From NCBI GenBank assembly GCA_001599755.1, contig BCHX01000005.1, positions 1,918,409-1,982,408 on the forward strand: a stretch of 64,000 nt of DNA, written 5' to 3'. Both the position numbers and the translations under genes were made by a program. The stretch is from Gliomastix tumulicola (taxonomy: Eukaryota > Ascomycota > Sordariomycetes > Hypocreales > Bionectriaceae). Numbering within the stretch: the first letter of the stretch is position 1; each line of letters opens with the position of its first letter. Below, piece after piece: positions 34,515 to 43,736 of this stretch. The notes under the pieces were generated by a model. It did no database searches, was not told the DNA's origin, and saw only the letters and a list, made by a program, of their open reading frames with translations.

Positions 34515-34522
34515 TTTTTTTT
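34515..34522 (+). terminator. RNA polymerase III T-run terminator
   Basis: Eight T bases begin 4 bases after the discriminator of the tRNA-His gene, the usual Pol III stop signal. Its presence supports the tRNA being a real transcription unit. Confidence 0.8.
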
Positions 34523-35848
34523 CTCTGGTCATTTTTTCACATCCATAGGCGGGATCTTTGGCTGGAGAGAGCGCTTGCAGTGCCTTACCTACTAGTGCTC
34601 GTTCAATGGAGGTGCAGAATCGAGTGGGGGGGTAGAAATTTTTGAGCCTTCTTGTACTGTTGTTACGTACTAGCAGTTTGGTGATGTCTCGACTGCAGTT
34701 ATTTTTGGAAGCTGCTGGCTGGAGCGAAGAAAGGACGGAAAAGCGACGTTGACCTGGTCAACACGACACTGCTTTTCACCTTCTATGAACAAATACAATC
34801 TGGCCAGGGGGGTTCCCGAGAACGGCCGGGGCAGTTCAGCATGAGTGTGCAGCACTTTTCTCACTCCCTTTACGCGCTAGGTTTTTAAAAACTGAGTGAG
34901 CTAAGCTGCCCGGGCTTCTGACGGTCGTGATTGCCTGGCATGGGCATGTCACGACAATACGACATCTCTCAGGGTCAGGGCGGTGCGCAGGGAAGCAGCG
35001 GGACTCTTTGCCCGTCCCAACATCCGCCACGTCTGTTGGGGGCCGTCTCGGTGTCCAAGGGCACAGCGGGTGAGATCAACAAGGTCGCATCGTGGGGCTT
35101 GGTGCGCCTCTCTCAAGTGGCACAATCTAACCTGCGACAGCAAGTCACAAGCTGAGGTAGTACGTCTGCAGCGGCTTGCAAAGAGCCTCTCAAACAAGGC
35201 GTGGCGTGGCGTCTTTGCATCGGCCTTATCACTCGAAGTTACGAGGTTGAGAAGCTCGCTGATAGTATCTCGTTTCGAGTATCTCTGAAGGTATGCCAGT
35301 GACCTCTCAGTGCTATGGCTTTCCACCATTGTCATGGCAAAATGCAGGAATGTAGGACCTCCAAAAATCTGTTAGATAAGGAGCATGGTGGTGTGTTCAC
35401 CAAGTACGCGCAAAACTCATCCTTCTGGACACCTAGCCACCACATCATCCGAGGCATGAAGCCTTTTGGCTGGGTTTTCTTGAGCTTTTCTGCGGTATTC
35501 GGCGAGAATTAGATCTCCATGAGACCCAAAGCGCAGAAAGAAACCCCGACAAGAACATCCTGGGTGCTCTATCGACAGCTCCAGCTTCATCTGGTAAAGA
35601 TGGATTGGATTTTATTCCCAGGAAAATGAGAAGTATTGTGCTACCGGTCCTTGAAGAAGCTCGTCAGCTGAATGCTTCCATCATTGATATGATTGGCCTC
35701 AAGGCCAAGGAGCAAAGGGGTGAGAAGGTGGACGGTGGACAGGAATAGGGTTTCCTTTGAGGTAACCACTACTTTTCTATGCTCGACTCAAGTTGGCCTG
35801 GTGAGAACAGGCAACCGACACGCAACATGTAACCGTATCCTTGCCGCG
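34523..35848. other. Gene-free stretch, about 1.3 kb
   Basis: No supported gene. Open frames on both strands overlap each other, have no motifs and lack splice partners. Confidence 0.5.
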
Positions 35849-36735
35849 TCAAGTAGCCTCCAGAAAACCCTCCGCCCACATAAATCTCCGCTGATCCTCG
35901 TATTTTTCTGCCATGAACATGATATCCATCTGGATGCCCTTCTCGTCGGGAGGGCCAAAGTCTACGATTTCAAAGTCGACAGCCTTGAGCTTGCCGTCCA
36001 CAAGAATGAAGTTGCCCAGCTGGGGATCACACTGGAGCACGCTGCATGTGCTCAGGCCGAAACAGCAATCCTGTAGCAGCTGCGACAGCTCCTCTAGCTC
36101 CATGGTCAGACCTGCGGGCTCCGCGAGGGAGACACCGCCGACATCTTCAAGCAGAATCGACCGCCCGCCCCTGGCACATCGCCGTTCCGTATAGCGTAGG
36201 CACCAGCGTCCCTTGCAAGGGCTGGAGCTTAGTGTAGGCTTTGATTTCCGTGTCGTGGTATTTGGTGCCTTGTGGCCTTTCGATCTTTAAGATGCAGACG
36301 CGAGGGAGGAACCACTCGGGGAAGATCCGACGTATAAACGACGAGACGGAGGCTGGCAGGATGGCTTCGAGCCAGGCGAAGAATGGGGCGATGCGCGAAG
36401 GACAAAGCTGGATTTGACGCAGTCGCGGATGTTCCTGACTGATGATCGAGCTCTTGGCCGATATGAAACGTGTCCGGAAGCGAAAATTCTAGTAAAGTAG
36501 ACGATGAGAGCCCATTCGCAAAAACAATGTGACTGGCGTGGCTTACCAGCGTCTCGTCGGCCACCTGCGGTCGATACTGGTAGCGTCGATACTGGTAGCC
36601 GGTCGGAGAGAGAGTAAACTTGTCAGGTTCGCCGGCTTGTTTTGTGCGGAAGATTTGGAACTTGAAGGGGGCCGGAGGGGCCGGTTTGTAATTTGGGTCC
36701 CATTGCGTTTGGCCAATGCTCCGAAAACTATTCAT
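35849..36735 (-). pseudogene. Broken fungal kinase-like gene
   Basis: ATG at 36735. The first part (MNSFRSIGQTQWDP...ADETLVSHASHIVFANG) is followed, in another frame after about 36478, by TRFISAKSSIISQEHPRLRQ and FPEWFLPRVCILK. A second shift lies in the G-rich tract near 36161-36172. The last frame reads LLEDVGGVSLAEPAGLTMEL, then VLQCDPQLGNFILVDGKLKAVDFE, ending at 35849. The order matches a fungal family of atypical kinase-like proteins (HxDxxxxNF...VxDFE). Here the catalytic-loop His is Cys, and two one-base shifts break the frame. It is probably an inactive relic; sequence error at the G run cannot be excluded. Confidence 0.75.
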
Positions 36736-37438
36736 CGTTGGCGCACTCGTCTGATGCTGACGGTTAATGTTGTTAAGGATAGAAGGACTTTCGGACCTGG
36801 ATCATTTTGTTAGTTACTTAGCTAGACCCACATATGGCTACCGCCGTTGTTAGGCAAACGGCGTACCGCTGGTGACTGTAAGGGAAATTCCCCATGTAGC
36901 GCGCGGCAGTTCCTCACTGGCTTGCCGACTTGGGACGGCCAGGGATCGACTCACGATTGATGCGCCTGGGATGGATCCGTTGATAGCGGGGAAGATGCGC
37001 CATGGGAGACGAACGCCATGTGGGAAGACGTGGGTTGACTTGGCATTGGTACAGTGGTTAGCAAGTACCTAATTTCGAGCCAGCCCACACAGTACGTGGC
37101 AGTTGCTCTGTTTTTTCGACCTCGACAGGAGTTTTTTACTGTGTATACGGAGGACTAGGCCTCATATGCTTAATGGTATATTCCTGAAGTTTATCTAGCT
37201 CCGTACACGTTGCGAGGAAAAGATACAGTGAGCATAATTGAATTCCTAGCCGCACTGCACAGGCCGACTCAAAATTACACGTACTGATTGTGTGCATATC
37301 TCGTGTGTGTGGGTCTAGGGTATTCAACCAGCCAATCAAGGCACGCCTCTCCACCTCATAATACGCGGTTCAACTTCAACAGGCTTCCCCTCGCGTGTCT
37401 TTGTGCCTTCTACACATCCAGGGTTCCCCATTGACTTG
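36736..37438. other. Gene-free intergenic region
   Basis: No supported gene. It is the upstream flank of the kinase-like pseudogene and the downstream flank of the Tse2-like gene. Confidence 0.5.
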
Positions 37439-38220
37439 TCATCTGCCCGTCCATACCGCGTCTGCGTCATCCGCGATGGCCTTTGGAAAAGGGTGTCTGT
37501 CAATCCACGCCTCAGAAAGCTCTACCTGAGCATGTTCTCTCCAGAAATCGTCCAGCAACGTGTTCAGCTCTAAATACGTGTCAGGAGTCCTGGGCTCACT
37601 GCAGGCTATTGCGAGGGCAGATCTTACAGGCAAGAGGCATCCCCCGCGAAGGCGGAGTGAGAATCTCGAGATGTATTCATTGATCAGGGTGAAGTGAGTA
37701 GGAATAGGCGTTCCTAGACATCCTTGTGAGTGACATGGAAACGAAATAGCCACGCGGCCGAGAGCAAAGGGTGAGCAGCGTATGCTTACCTCGGGGGGAC
37801 AGTATAGATGTATGGCATCTCAACCTGGTGGCCCTCTTCCTCGCGACCGAGGACTTCGTCAAAGTCCTGGCGCACAAGCTCCTGCATCATGAACGTGTTG
37901 GGATACATGACTGTCCCGTTCGAGACTGCGGATCGGTCTCAGCACAGTCCCGGGTGATGCAGTGCAGACTGCTTACCTGTTGTCATCTTCACGCCGGGGT
38001 AGACTAGATCATCTTTATGAATAATGACGGCTTCATCATAAAGCTGGTCTTCAGGAATCTTGCCATCGTCTGGGTCCCTGAACAGGCCTGAGATACGCCC
38101 TGGCTTGTAGTAATGTAAAGTCGCAGGAAACGACGTGTGTATTGCTTTCACGGAGAACCGCCGGCGCCCGGAGGCTGGAGGCGCTATTCGACGCGCGACA
38201 TGTGGAAAGAGTCGATTCAT
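37439..38220 (-). pseudogene. Gene with Tse2-type ADP-ribosyltransferase toxin domain, frame broken
   Basis: Three exons can be drawn on the minus strand: 38220-37977, 37925-37790 and 37713-37439. The first junction is in phase. The second (GTAAGC donor, TCTAG acceptor) is off by one base next to a C6 run at 37798-37793, so the last exon is out of frame as written. Motifs seen piecewise are YEDDLVYP-like IHKDDLVYPG, LVRQDFDEVLG, GTPIP and LINEYISRFSLRL, the pattern of the fungal Tse2 ADP-ribosyltransferase family related to a bacterial type VI effector. The Arg-rich N-terminus could be a mitochondrial signal. The assignment is from motif memory. Whether the product is toxic, or made at all, is unknown. 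Confidence 0.65.
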
Positions 38221-38360
38221 TTCGTGGCAGAACGACGACGTGAGTTGGCAGTGCGAAGCCGGAAAGTCACGGATGATTGAGGATGAGGTTGACTCATTAG
38301 GTCACTCATATTCCGGATACTCGATGGGCCGCCACTCACCTACACGTCTCCCAACCGCCG

Positions 38361-38725
38361 GGCGTCCAACACATCGCCCTGCGCTGCACCGACATCCTCG
38401 AGAGACCATCGCCAGCCTCAAGGCCCGTGGCGTTGAGTTCATCAAGGTGCCTAATACATACTACAACGCTATGCAGCAGCGCCTGAAGGCGGCTGGGACG
38501 CGCCTCAACGAGGACTTCGAGGTGCTCTGGAGCCTGGATATCCTGGTCGACTTTGACGAGGGCGGGCACCTGCTGCAGCTATTCACAAAGCACCTCATGG
38601 GCCGGCTGACCGTGTTCATTGAGATCATGCAGTGGAACAACTTTGGTGGGTTCGGCACGGGAAACTTCAGGTCGCTGTTTGAGGCGATGGAGCGTGAGCA
38701 AGAGTTGCGTGGGAACCTGGTCTAA
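38361..38725 (+). pseudogene. C-terminal fragment of 4-hydroxyphenylpyruvate dioxygenase
   Basis: Only the last third of the enzyme is present. GVQHIALRCTDILE (38361-38402) carries one iron-ligand His, then a 2-base GA duplication near 38400-38404 shifts the frame. The rest continues as TIASLKARGVEFIKVPNTYY, FEVLWSLDILVDFDEGG, LQLFTKHLM and FIEIMQWNNFGGFG (Glu iron ligand) to the natural C-terminus at 38725. The N-terminal two thirds are missing. HPPD converts 4-hydroxyphenylpyruvate to homogentisate in tyrosine breakdown. The next genes, maleylacetoacetate isomerase and a Zn2Cys6 regulator, belong to or fit the same pathway, so this is likely a remnant of a tyrosine-catabolism cluster. Confidence 0.88.
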
Positions 38726-38737
38726 AGTGTTACACCC

Positions 38738-39115
38738 TTACTTCTTTCGTCCCTTCTTTCCTTCCCTCTTTCCTTCCCTCTTTCCTTCCCTCTTTCCTCC
38801 CCTCCTTTCCTCCCCTCCTTTCCTCCCCTCATTTTCTCCCCTCCTTTTCTCCCCTCCTTTTCTCCCCTCCTTTTCTCCCCTCCTTTTCTCCCCTCCTTTT
38901 CTCCCCTCCTTTTCTCCCCTTCTTTCTTCCCCTTCTTTCTTCCCCTTCTTTCTTCCCCTTCTTTCTTCCCCTTCTGCCCACGCTTCTGCCCACGCTTCTG
39001 CCCACGCTTCTGCCTACGCTTCTGCCTCTGCGTCTGCTTCTGCGTCTGCTTCTGCGTCTGCTTTTGTGTGTGCCTTTGTGTGTGCCTTTGTGTGCGTCTT
39101 TGTGTGCTTCTGCGG
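38738..39115. repeat. Polypyrimidine 12-bp tandem repeats
   Basis: Almost all C and T on the plus strand for about 250 bases, in blocks of related 12- to 13-bp units (CCTTCCCTCTTT-like, TTCTCCCCTCCT-like, CTTCCCCTTCTT-like). GCCCACGCTTCT-like and TCTGCGTCTGCT-like units follow, then TGTGTGCCTT units. The array starts 12 bases after the HPPD fragment's stop. Long mirror-like polypyrimidine tracts can form triplex DNA and slip during replication. Confidence 0.9.
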
Positions 39116-39396
39116 TTCGATTCTGCGGTTCGATTCCGTTGATAAAGTCAGTAGAGTATAGCAGACGCAGGCATTTCTTTAGGTGTTCAAGATCCTGCTC
39201 GTCTTTACTACTGCGACCAAAAGGTGCTCTCTAAAGCCAGAACGTAAATGCGCCCGCTCTTAACATTTGGGCAAGTGAATCGAGAGATGTTACCCATGGA
39301 GGATCGAGTAGATGACACTAGAGTCTGTCCATTACATGCTCTTGTCCAGGCGCTTGGCATTGATCTATCAGAAGAGAAAATGGAAAATACGAGAAA
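39116..39396. other. Short intergenic stretch
   Basis: No gene seen. GCGGTTCGATTC occurs twice near 39111-39137; it resembles a tRNA B box, but no cloverleaf surrounds it. Confidence 0.5.
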
Positions 39397-40086
39397 TCAC
39401 CCGCGAAGCCCATCCGGCGTATCCCCTTGTCTCCTCCAATGCGCACGCTGCACAGCCTCCTGGCCTTTCATCTCCTCATACACCCTCTTTACGACAGGAA
39501 ACCCCTCCAGCTCGACGCCAAAGCGCAGAGCGCCCCAGACAGCCGGCACTAAACACACATCTGCTAGAGTGATGCTGTCCCCGAAGGAGAACCGCCCGCT
39601 CGTCGTCGCCGCCAGGCGCTCGTAGGCTGCGAGGCCGTCGCCCATGAGCTCCCTTGCCCAGTCCTCCTTGACGCCGCCGAGCGCGCTGACACGCGAGAGG
39701 ATTCGCAGGTTGGTCACCGGCTGTGTGTCGCAGGAGATGATGTTGGCCAGGGCGCGGACTGTTGCACGACCGACAGGGTCGGAGGATGGTGGGAGCAGGG
39801 ACGGTCGGCTCGGGAATGCCTCTTCTAGGTACTCCAGCACGGCCGTGGACTGCGTGAGAGAGACCATACCGCCTCCTGGATCCTGTTCTTTGTTGACGTG
39901 CTGGAGGGTGGGAACGAGACGAGACGGGTTGAGTTCGGCATATTCGGGCTCGGACTGTTGTCCGGTGAGCAAGTTGACGTAGACGGAGTCGTACGCTATG
40001 TCTTTGATATTCAGGGCGATCCTAAGTCGGGCCGAGCATGAGGATCGGAAGTAGGTGTATAGGACGATGCTGTTGTTGGAAGACAT
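39397..40086 (-). CDS. maiA: Maleylacetoacetate isomerase (zeta-class glutathione transferase)
   Basis: Converts maleylacetoacetate to fumarylacetoacetate with glutathione, the penultimate step of tyrosine and phenylalanine degradation. Single exon, ATG at 40086 (GACATG context on the minus strand), 229 aa, normal for the family. The N-terminal thioredoxin-like domain has YFRSSCSARLRIALN, the zeta-class SSCSxRVR active-site motif, and NPSRLVPTL. LTQSTAVLEYLEE is the glutathione gamma-glutamyl site. The all-helical C-terminal domain includes CDTQPVTNLRIL and FSFGDSITLADVCLVPAVWGA. No break is visible. It lies 214 bp downstream of the Zn2Cys6 gene on the same strand and next to the HPPD fragment. 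Confidence 0.93.
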   Translation of the reverse strand: MSSNNSIVLYTYFRSSCSARLRIALNIKDIAYDSVYVNLLTGQQSEPEYAELNPSRLVPTLQHVNKEQDPGGGMVSLTQSTAVLEYLEEAFPSRPSLLPPSSDPVGRATVRALANIISCDTQPVTNLRILSRVSALGGVKEDWARELMGDGLAAYERLAATTSGRFSFGDSITLADVCLVPAVWGALRFGVELEGFPVVKRVYEEMKGQEAVQRAHWRRQGDTPDGLRG

Positions 40087-40300
40087 GATGGCTATTGACG
40101 GGGCGAGTGGTAGGAATAGGTGGTGCGACGAAGGACTTGCCACTATTCACCATGATATCAAGCGATATTGAACTGATAAAAAGGGACTCTTATAGGCCGG
40201 CCCCCTTTAGTCTCTGCTTCTTCCTAGTTCAGGCGGCAGTTGGCGGAACCCGCACATATCCGCTGGCAACGCCCACGGCCAACTCGGAGTGGACACCATG

Positions 40301-43101
40301 TCAAGGCCCAAGATTCCAGATAAAGTCCAGCGAGTTGTCTCCCAAAAGCTGGAAATCCTGCATCTCATCCGGCGCATAAGGCTGAAGCGACGGGTCAAAG
40401 GGCAGCGTGAGCCAGTCCTCCTGGAAGCCCTCTCCGTCCCCTCCCCCGAATGATATCGCAGGAAACTTGCTTGCTGTATTTAGGCCGAGCGACCAATCCG
40501 TATCTCCAAAGTCAGACGAGAGCCGAGGAACCTGCTGCCCGTTCTCCTCGGAGCCCGGTCGCGTCGCGAATCTCGGGGGCCTCAGCGTCGGGACAAAGTT
40601 CTCTTTCAGCTGCACAACATGCATCTCGAGGAGGGTGGCGTACCGCGAGCCGAGATGTAGGTCGTCCGGCCTGCTGCTGCGGAGAGCAGATATTGCGCGC
40701 GTCAAGACGTCGAGGGAGTCCTGGAGCTTGGTCATGCTGACGCCGAGGCCGAGGCCCTTGAGTAGGAAGACGGAGGCGGTGGTGATGCGGAGGTAGATGG
40801 TGACGGGAGCAAAGCGCAAGCTGTTCTGCTCGTGCATCTGCACGGACAGCTTGAGGATTCCGAGACAACCGTCCACCACGGCCTGGATGAAGCCGTAGTC
40901 GGTTGAACTGAGTTCGAACTGGCTGTTGGCGGGATCGGCGCCTGGCTCTGCTATGGTTCTTTCTACAACGGCCTGGAGGCCGAGGGAGTTGGCGTAGATC
41001 CTGGTAAAGAGGTGCTCGACTTCTAGCACAAGAGCGAAAGGGAATCTGGACGCTGGGAGAGAGCCTATCAGCCGAGTTGTATCTCCTGTCCTTTTGCCTT
41101 GGAATCAACTGCTTACCTGTTGCATTGTTATGCCTCCGCTCCCAGTCCGCGAGCAGCGAGCAGAAGTGCTCGATCATGCTGATATAACGCCCGCTCTGCA
41201 ACAAGTGCTTTGTCACAGTTGCGGACGGGAAGAGCATGTCCGATATGGACCGCGACAGCTTTGTGAGCTCTGTCCATGCGGCCATGACGCTGCCCCAGTC
41301 CTCTCCCCGTTTCCCCCAGACTGTGCTCGCCGAGTTGAAGGAGAGGACGCCGTGGATGACGCTCTGCGGCATCATCGACTTGCGGCCCAGCCTCGCCGAC
41401 AGCTGCTCCTGGTACGAGCACAGGATGCTCGCTAACGCCCTGCGCCGACGTTGATATCTCCTGTCGTACACGCTGAGGCTGTCCAGGCTGACGGCCGCCG
41501 CCGCCTCGTCAGTCTCGAAGATACCAAGCTCGTGCGCCAGTGACATGGCCAGCCCAACCGCCATCCACGCCAGCCTGTCAAAGCGCCTCGCCGGGTTGAT
41601 GACGTCTTCCAGCCACCGCCCTCTCGACGGGTTGTCCACGTCGGGCGCGCCGCCGTCCCGCTGGTCTTGCAGCGTCAGCATGATATCCGAGTCCCAGCCA
41701 TCAGCAGCCGGGGGCACGTGCAGCGCGCGGGGCTGCCACTCGGTGAGCAGAAGCAGCGCCTCGATGGAGCCGATGGTGCGCGTCTTGGCCTTGGACGCCT
41801 TCTCCTGGCCGAGCAGGATGCGCATCATCAGGTGCTGGCAGTGATCCCACATGCGCGCGTGGATCATGTGGCCCCGGGACTCGCCGCCCGAGACGGGAAG
41901 GACGTTGTAGCGCGAGGAGATGGTGAGCATCATGCAGCAGAGCAGCGGCTCGCGCGTGATGAGGAAGTAGTGGTTGGCGTGGTCGGCGTAGAAGTCGTCA
42001 ACAATGGGCGACAGGGGGGCCATGTTCTGGAAGAAACTGTCAAGATGTCAGCTCTTGTAGAAGAAAGTACTAGGGAAAAGGGGGGCTTGTTGTATACAGA
42101 TCGATGTAGGTGATGGCCTCTTCTGCCGAGAACCATCCCATCTTCGTAAAGCGATAGGCTCTCCAGCAGTCGATGGCCTCGGCCGAGAGATTCGTAGACA
42201 TGGCCGGCTGGCTAAAGGGGGTTGACTGTGCCGGTGATGTTGTGTTGACACCTGCAGGAGAAGCGTTATTGGGACCTCCTACAGCATCCGTCTCGAGCGA
42301 GCCGTGGTGGCTGGCGACATCTGCCCGTGTGTGCGCAGCCTCGAACAGCAGGTTGAGGGCGTCCTCGCCATTGGCCACGACGGTGCGCATCATGGACTCG
42401 GCGACGCCGCCGGCGAACACCTGGTCGCCGCTGTTTCTAGGATGACTTGGCCCGTCGTTCTGGTCAAGGAGGGTGATGGATGTTGGCAGTCCGGACGGTC
42501 GTGATGATGGATAGGAGTGGTACACCGGCGCTTGGGAGAGGCTTTGGGGACCCTGTTGGTCTGTTTCGTCATTGTTGTCCTCGTCGACTCCGGGCCCAGG
42601 ATCTTGAGGAGTCGGTTCCCGAGCCCGTTGACGGTGCCCCGAGGACGAGGGCCGGCTACTGCGGGCATCGGAGCCTAAGTCAAGGAGTATAAATAAGTAC
42701 GTGCGCGAACCTCTACCACAGCGCCTAAGTAGGTTGACAGTCCGATGTTATACCTTTTCGAGGATTCGTTCCGCGCGGCTTGTTCCCGGTTCCGCGACGC
42801 TCAGACGGAAAGGTACACTCGCGCATCTCACGACGGCAGCGGACGCAAGGCATGCCCGCCGCAAACTCCTCGGCCGTGATGTCGCATCTTGTCTTCCGGG
42901 TACGGCACTTCAGACACGCTGGGAAGACCATTCAAGAGGTGTCAGTCGTCAATTATGAGTCGGCGGGTGCCGTCAAAGGGAGGAGGAGTAAGTGTCGGTA
43001 CTCTCCTTACCTTTGTATGCTCGGTAGAACCTCTGATGGTCTGTTCTTGCGCGCCCGGAGCCGACGCTGCTTTCTCGGGGAGAGCGCTGCTCAGGGTCCA
43101 T
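40301..43101 (-). CDS. Zn(II)2Cys6 transcription factor, 834 aa
   Basis: Five exons on the minus strand: 43101-43011, 42918-42754, 42674-42098, 42036-41117 and 41052-40301. All phases match and the sum is 835 codons. The zinc cluster begins at residue 32: CLKCRTRKTRC, then CVRCRRxxREC. A Gln/Ser/Pro-rich linker with acidic stretches follows. The middle homology region includes AIDCWRAYRFTKMGWFSAEEAITYIDL, MAPLSPIV and LLCCMMLTISSRYN, and the C-terminal segment RFPFALVLEVEHLFTRIYANSL. The last 60 residues are acidic and aromatic, suiting an activation domain. Position directly upstream of maiA, beside an HPPD fragment, suggests an HmgR-like regulator of tyrosine catabolism; this is context inference only. 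Confidence 0.9.
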
Positions 43102-43736
43102 GGATCAGATGCCAGCCGGAATCCGTTGGAAATTAGGGCGCAGAATGTGCAGCTATAGCGAAAGAAACGGCCGTTGCGGCTGAGGTGCAGAGGTAGAGAA
43201 AAACCCGGATTGTAGGTTGACGGTTTTGCCGATGGAGAGTTCGGCCCCCGAAGAATAATACCTGTAGAATACCTGTAGCTTAGAGGGGCTGTTGACTTTG
43301 AGAAGTGCGGGGCAACTGAGACTGGGGAAGGTAGATAAGGTACAGAATGGCCTCTCCATGGGGAATTGGGACCTCGGAACGAGATTTCTGCAAGATCCCC
43401 AAGTAATTGAGATGGAGACTCGGGCTTTTAGGTCCTGTTTGTGGGGAGCAGAAACTCCTCGGGGAGAAAGGGTGGTAGTCACGAGGGAGAGGTGGTCACA
43501 GCCTCTAGTTGATGCAGAACCGGATATCGTCGGAGGCCGACGCACAAATGGTGCCTGGACGAAAAACGTAAGCCATATATGGCCCAAGGTATCAAGGTAT
43601 TTGTGTTTATTCGCTCGCGTTCTTGACTGGCGAGTCAGCTTGGTAATAGGACTGGTCTCTTATGAGTCGTTATAGTAGCTACTTAAGCGATTACTACTGT
43701 AGGCTCTAATGTACAACGATATATCTCCCTACTTTC
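43102..43736. other. Intergenic region upstream of the regulator
   Basis: No supported gene. It should carry the promoter of the Zn2Cys6 gene and the 3' flank of the DUF3669 gene. No CGG-N-CCG pair typical of a Zn2Cys6 site was recognised with confidence. Confidence 0.45.

Noticed and set aside
38738..39115. Possible CRISPR-like array
   Set aside because: The units are contiguous 12- to 13-bp low-complexity repeats without spacers, in a eukaryotic genome.
39111..39137. Two GGTTCGATTC sequences resembling a tRNA B box
   Set aside because: They are units of the surrounding repeat, and no acceptor, D or anticodon arms can be drawn around them.
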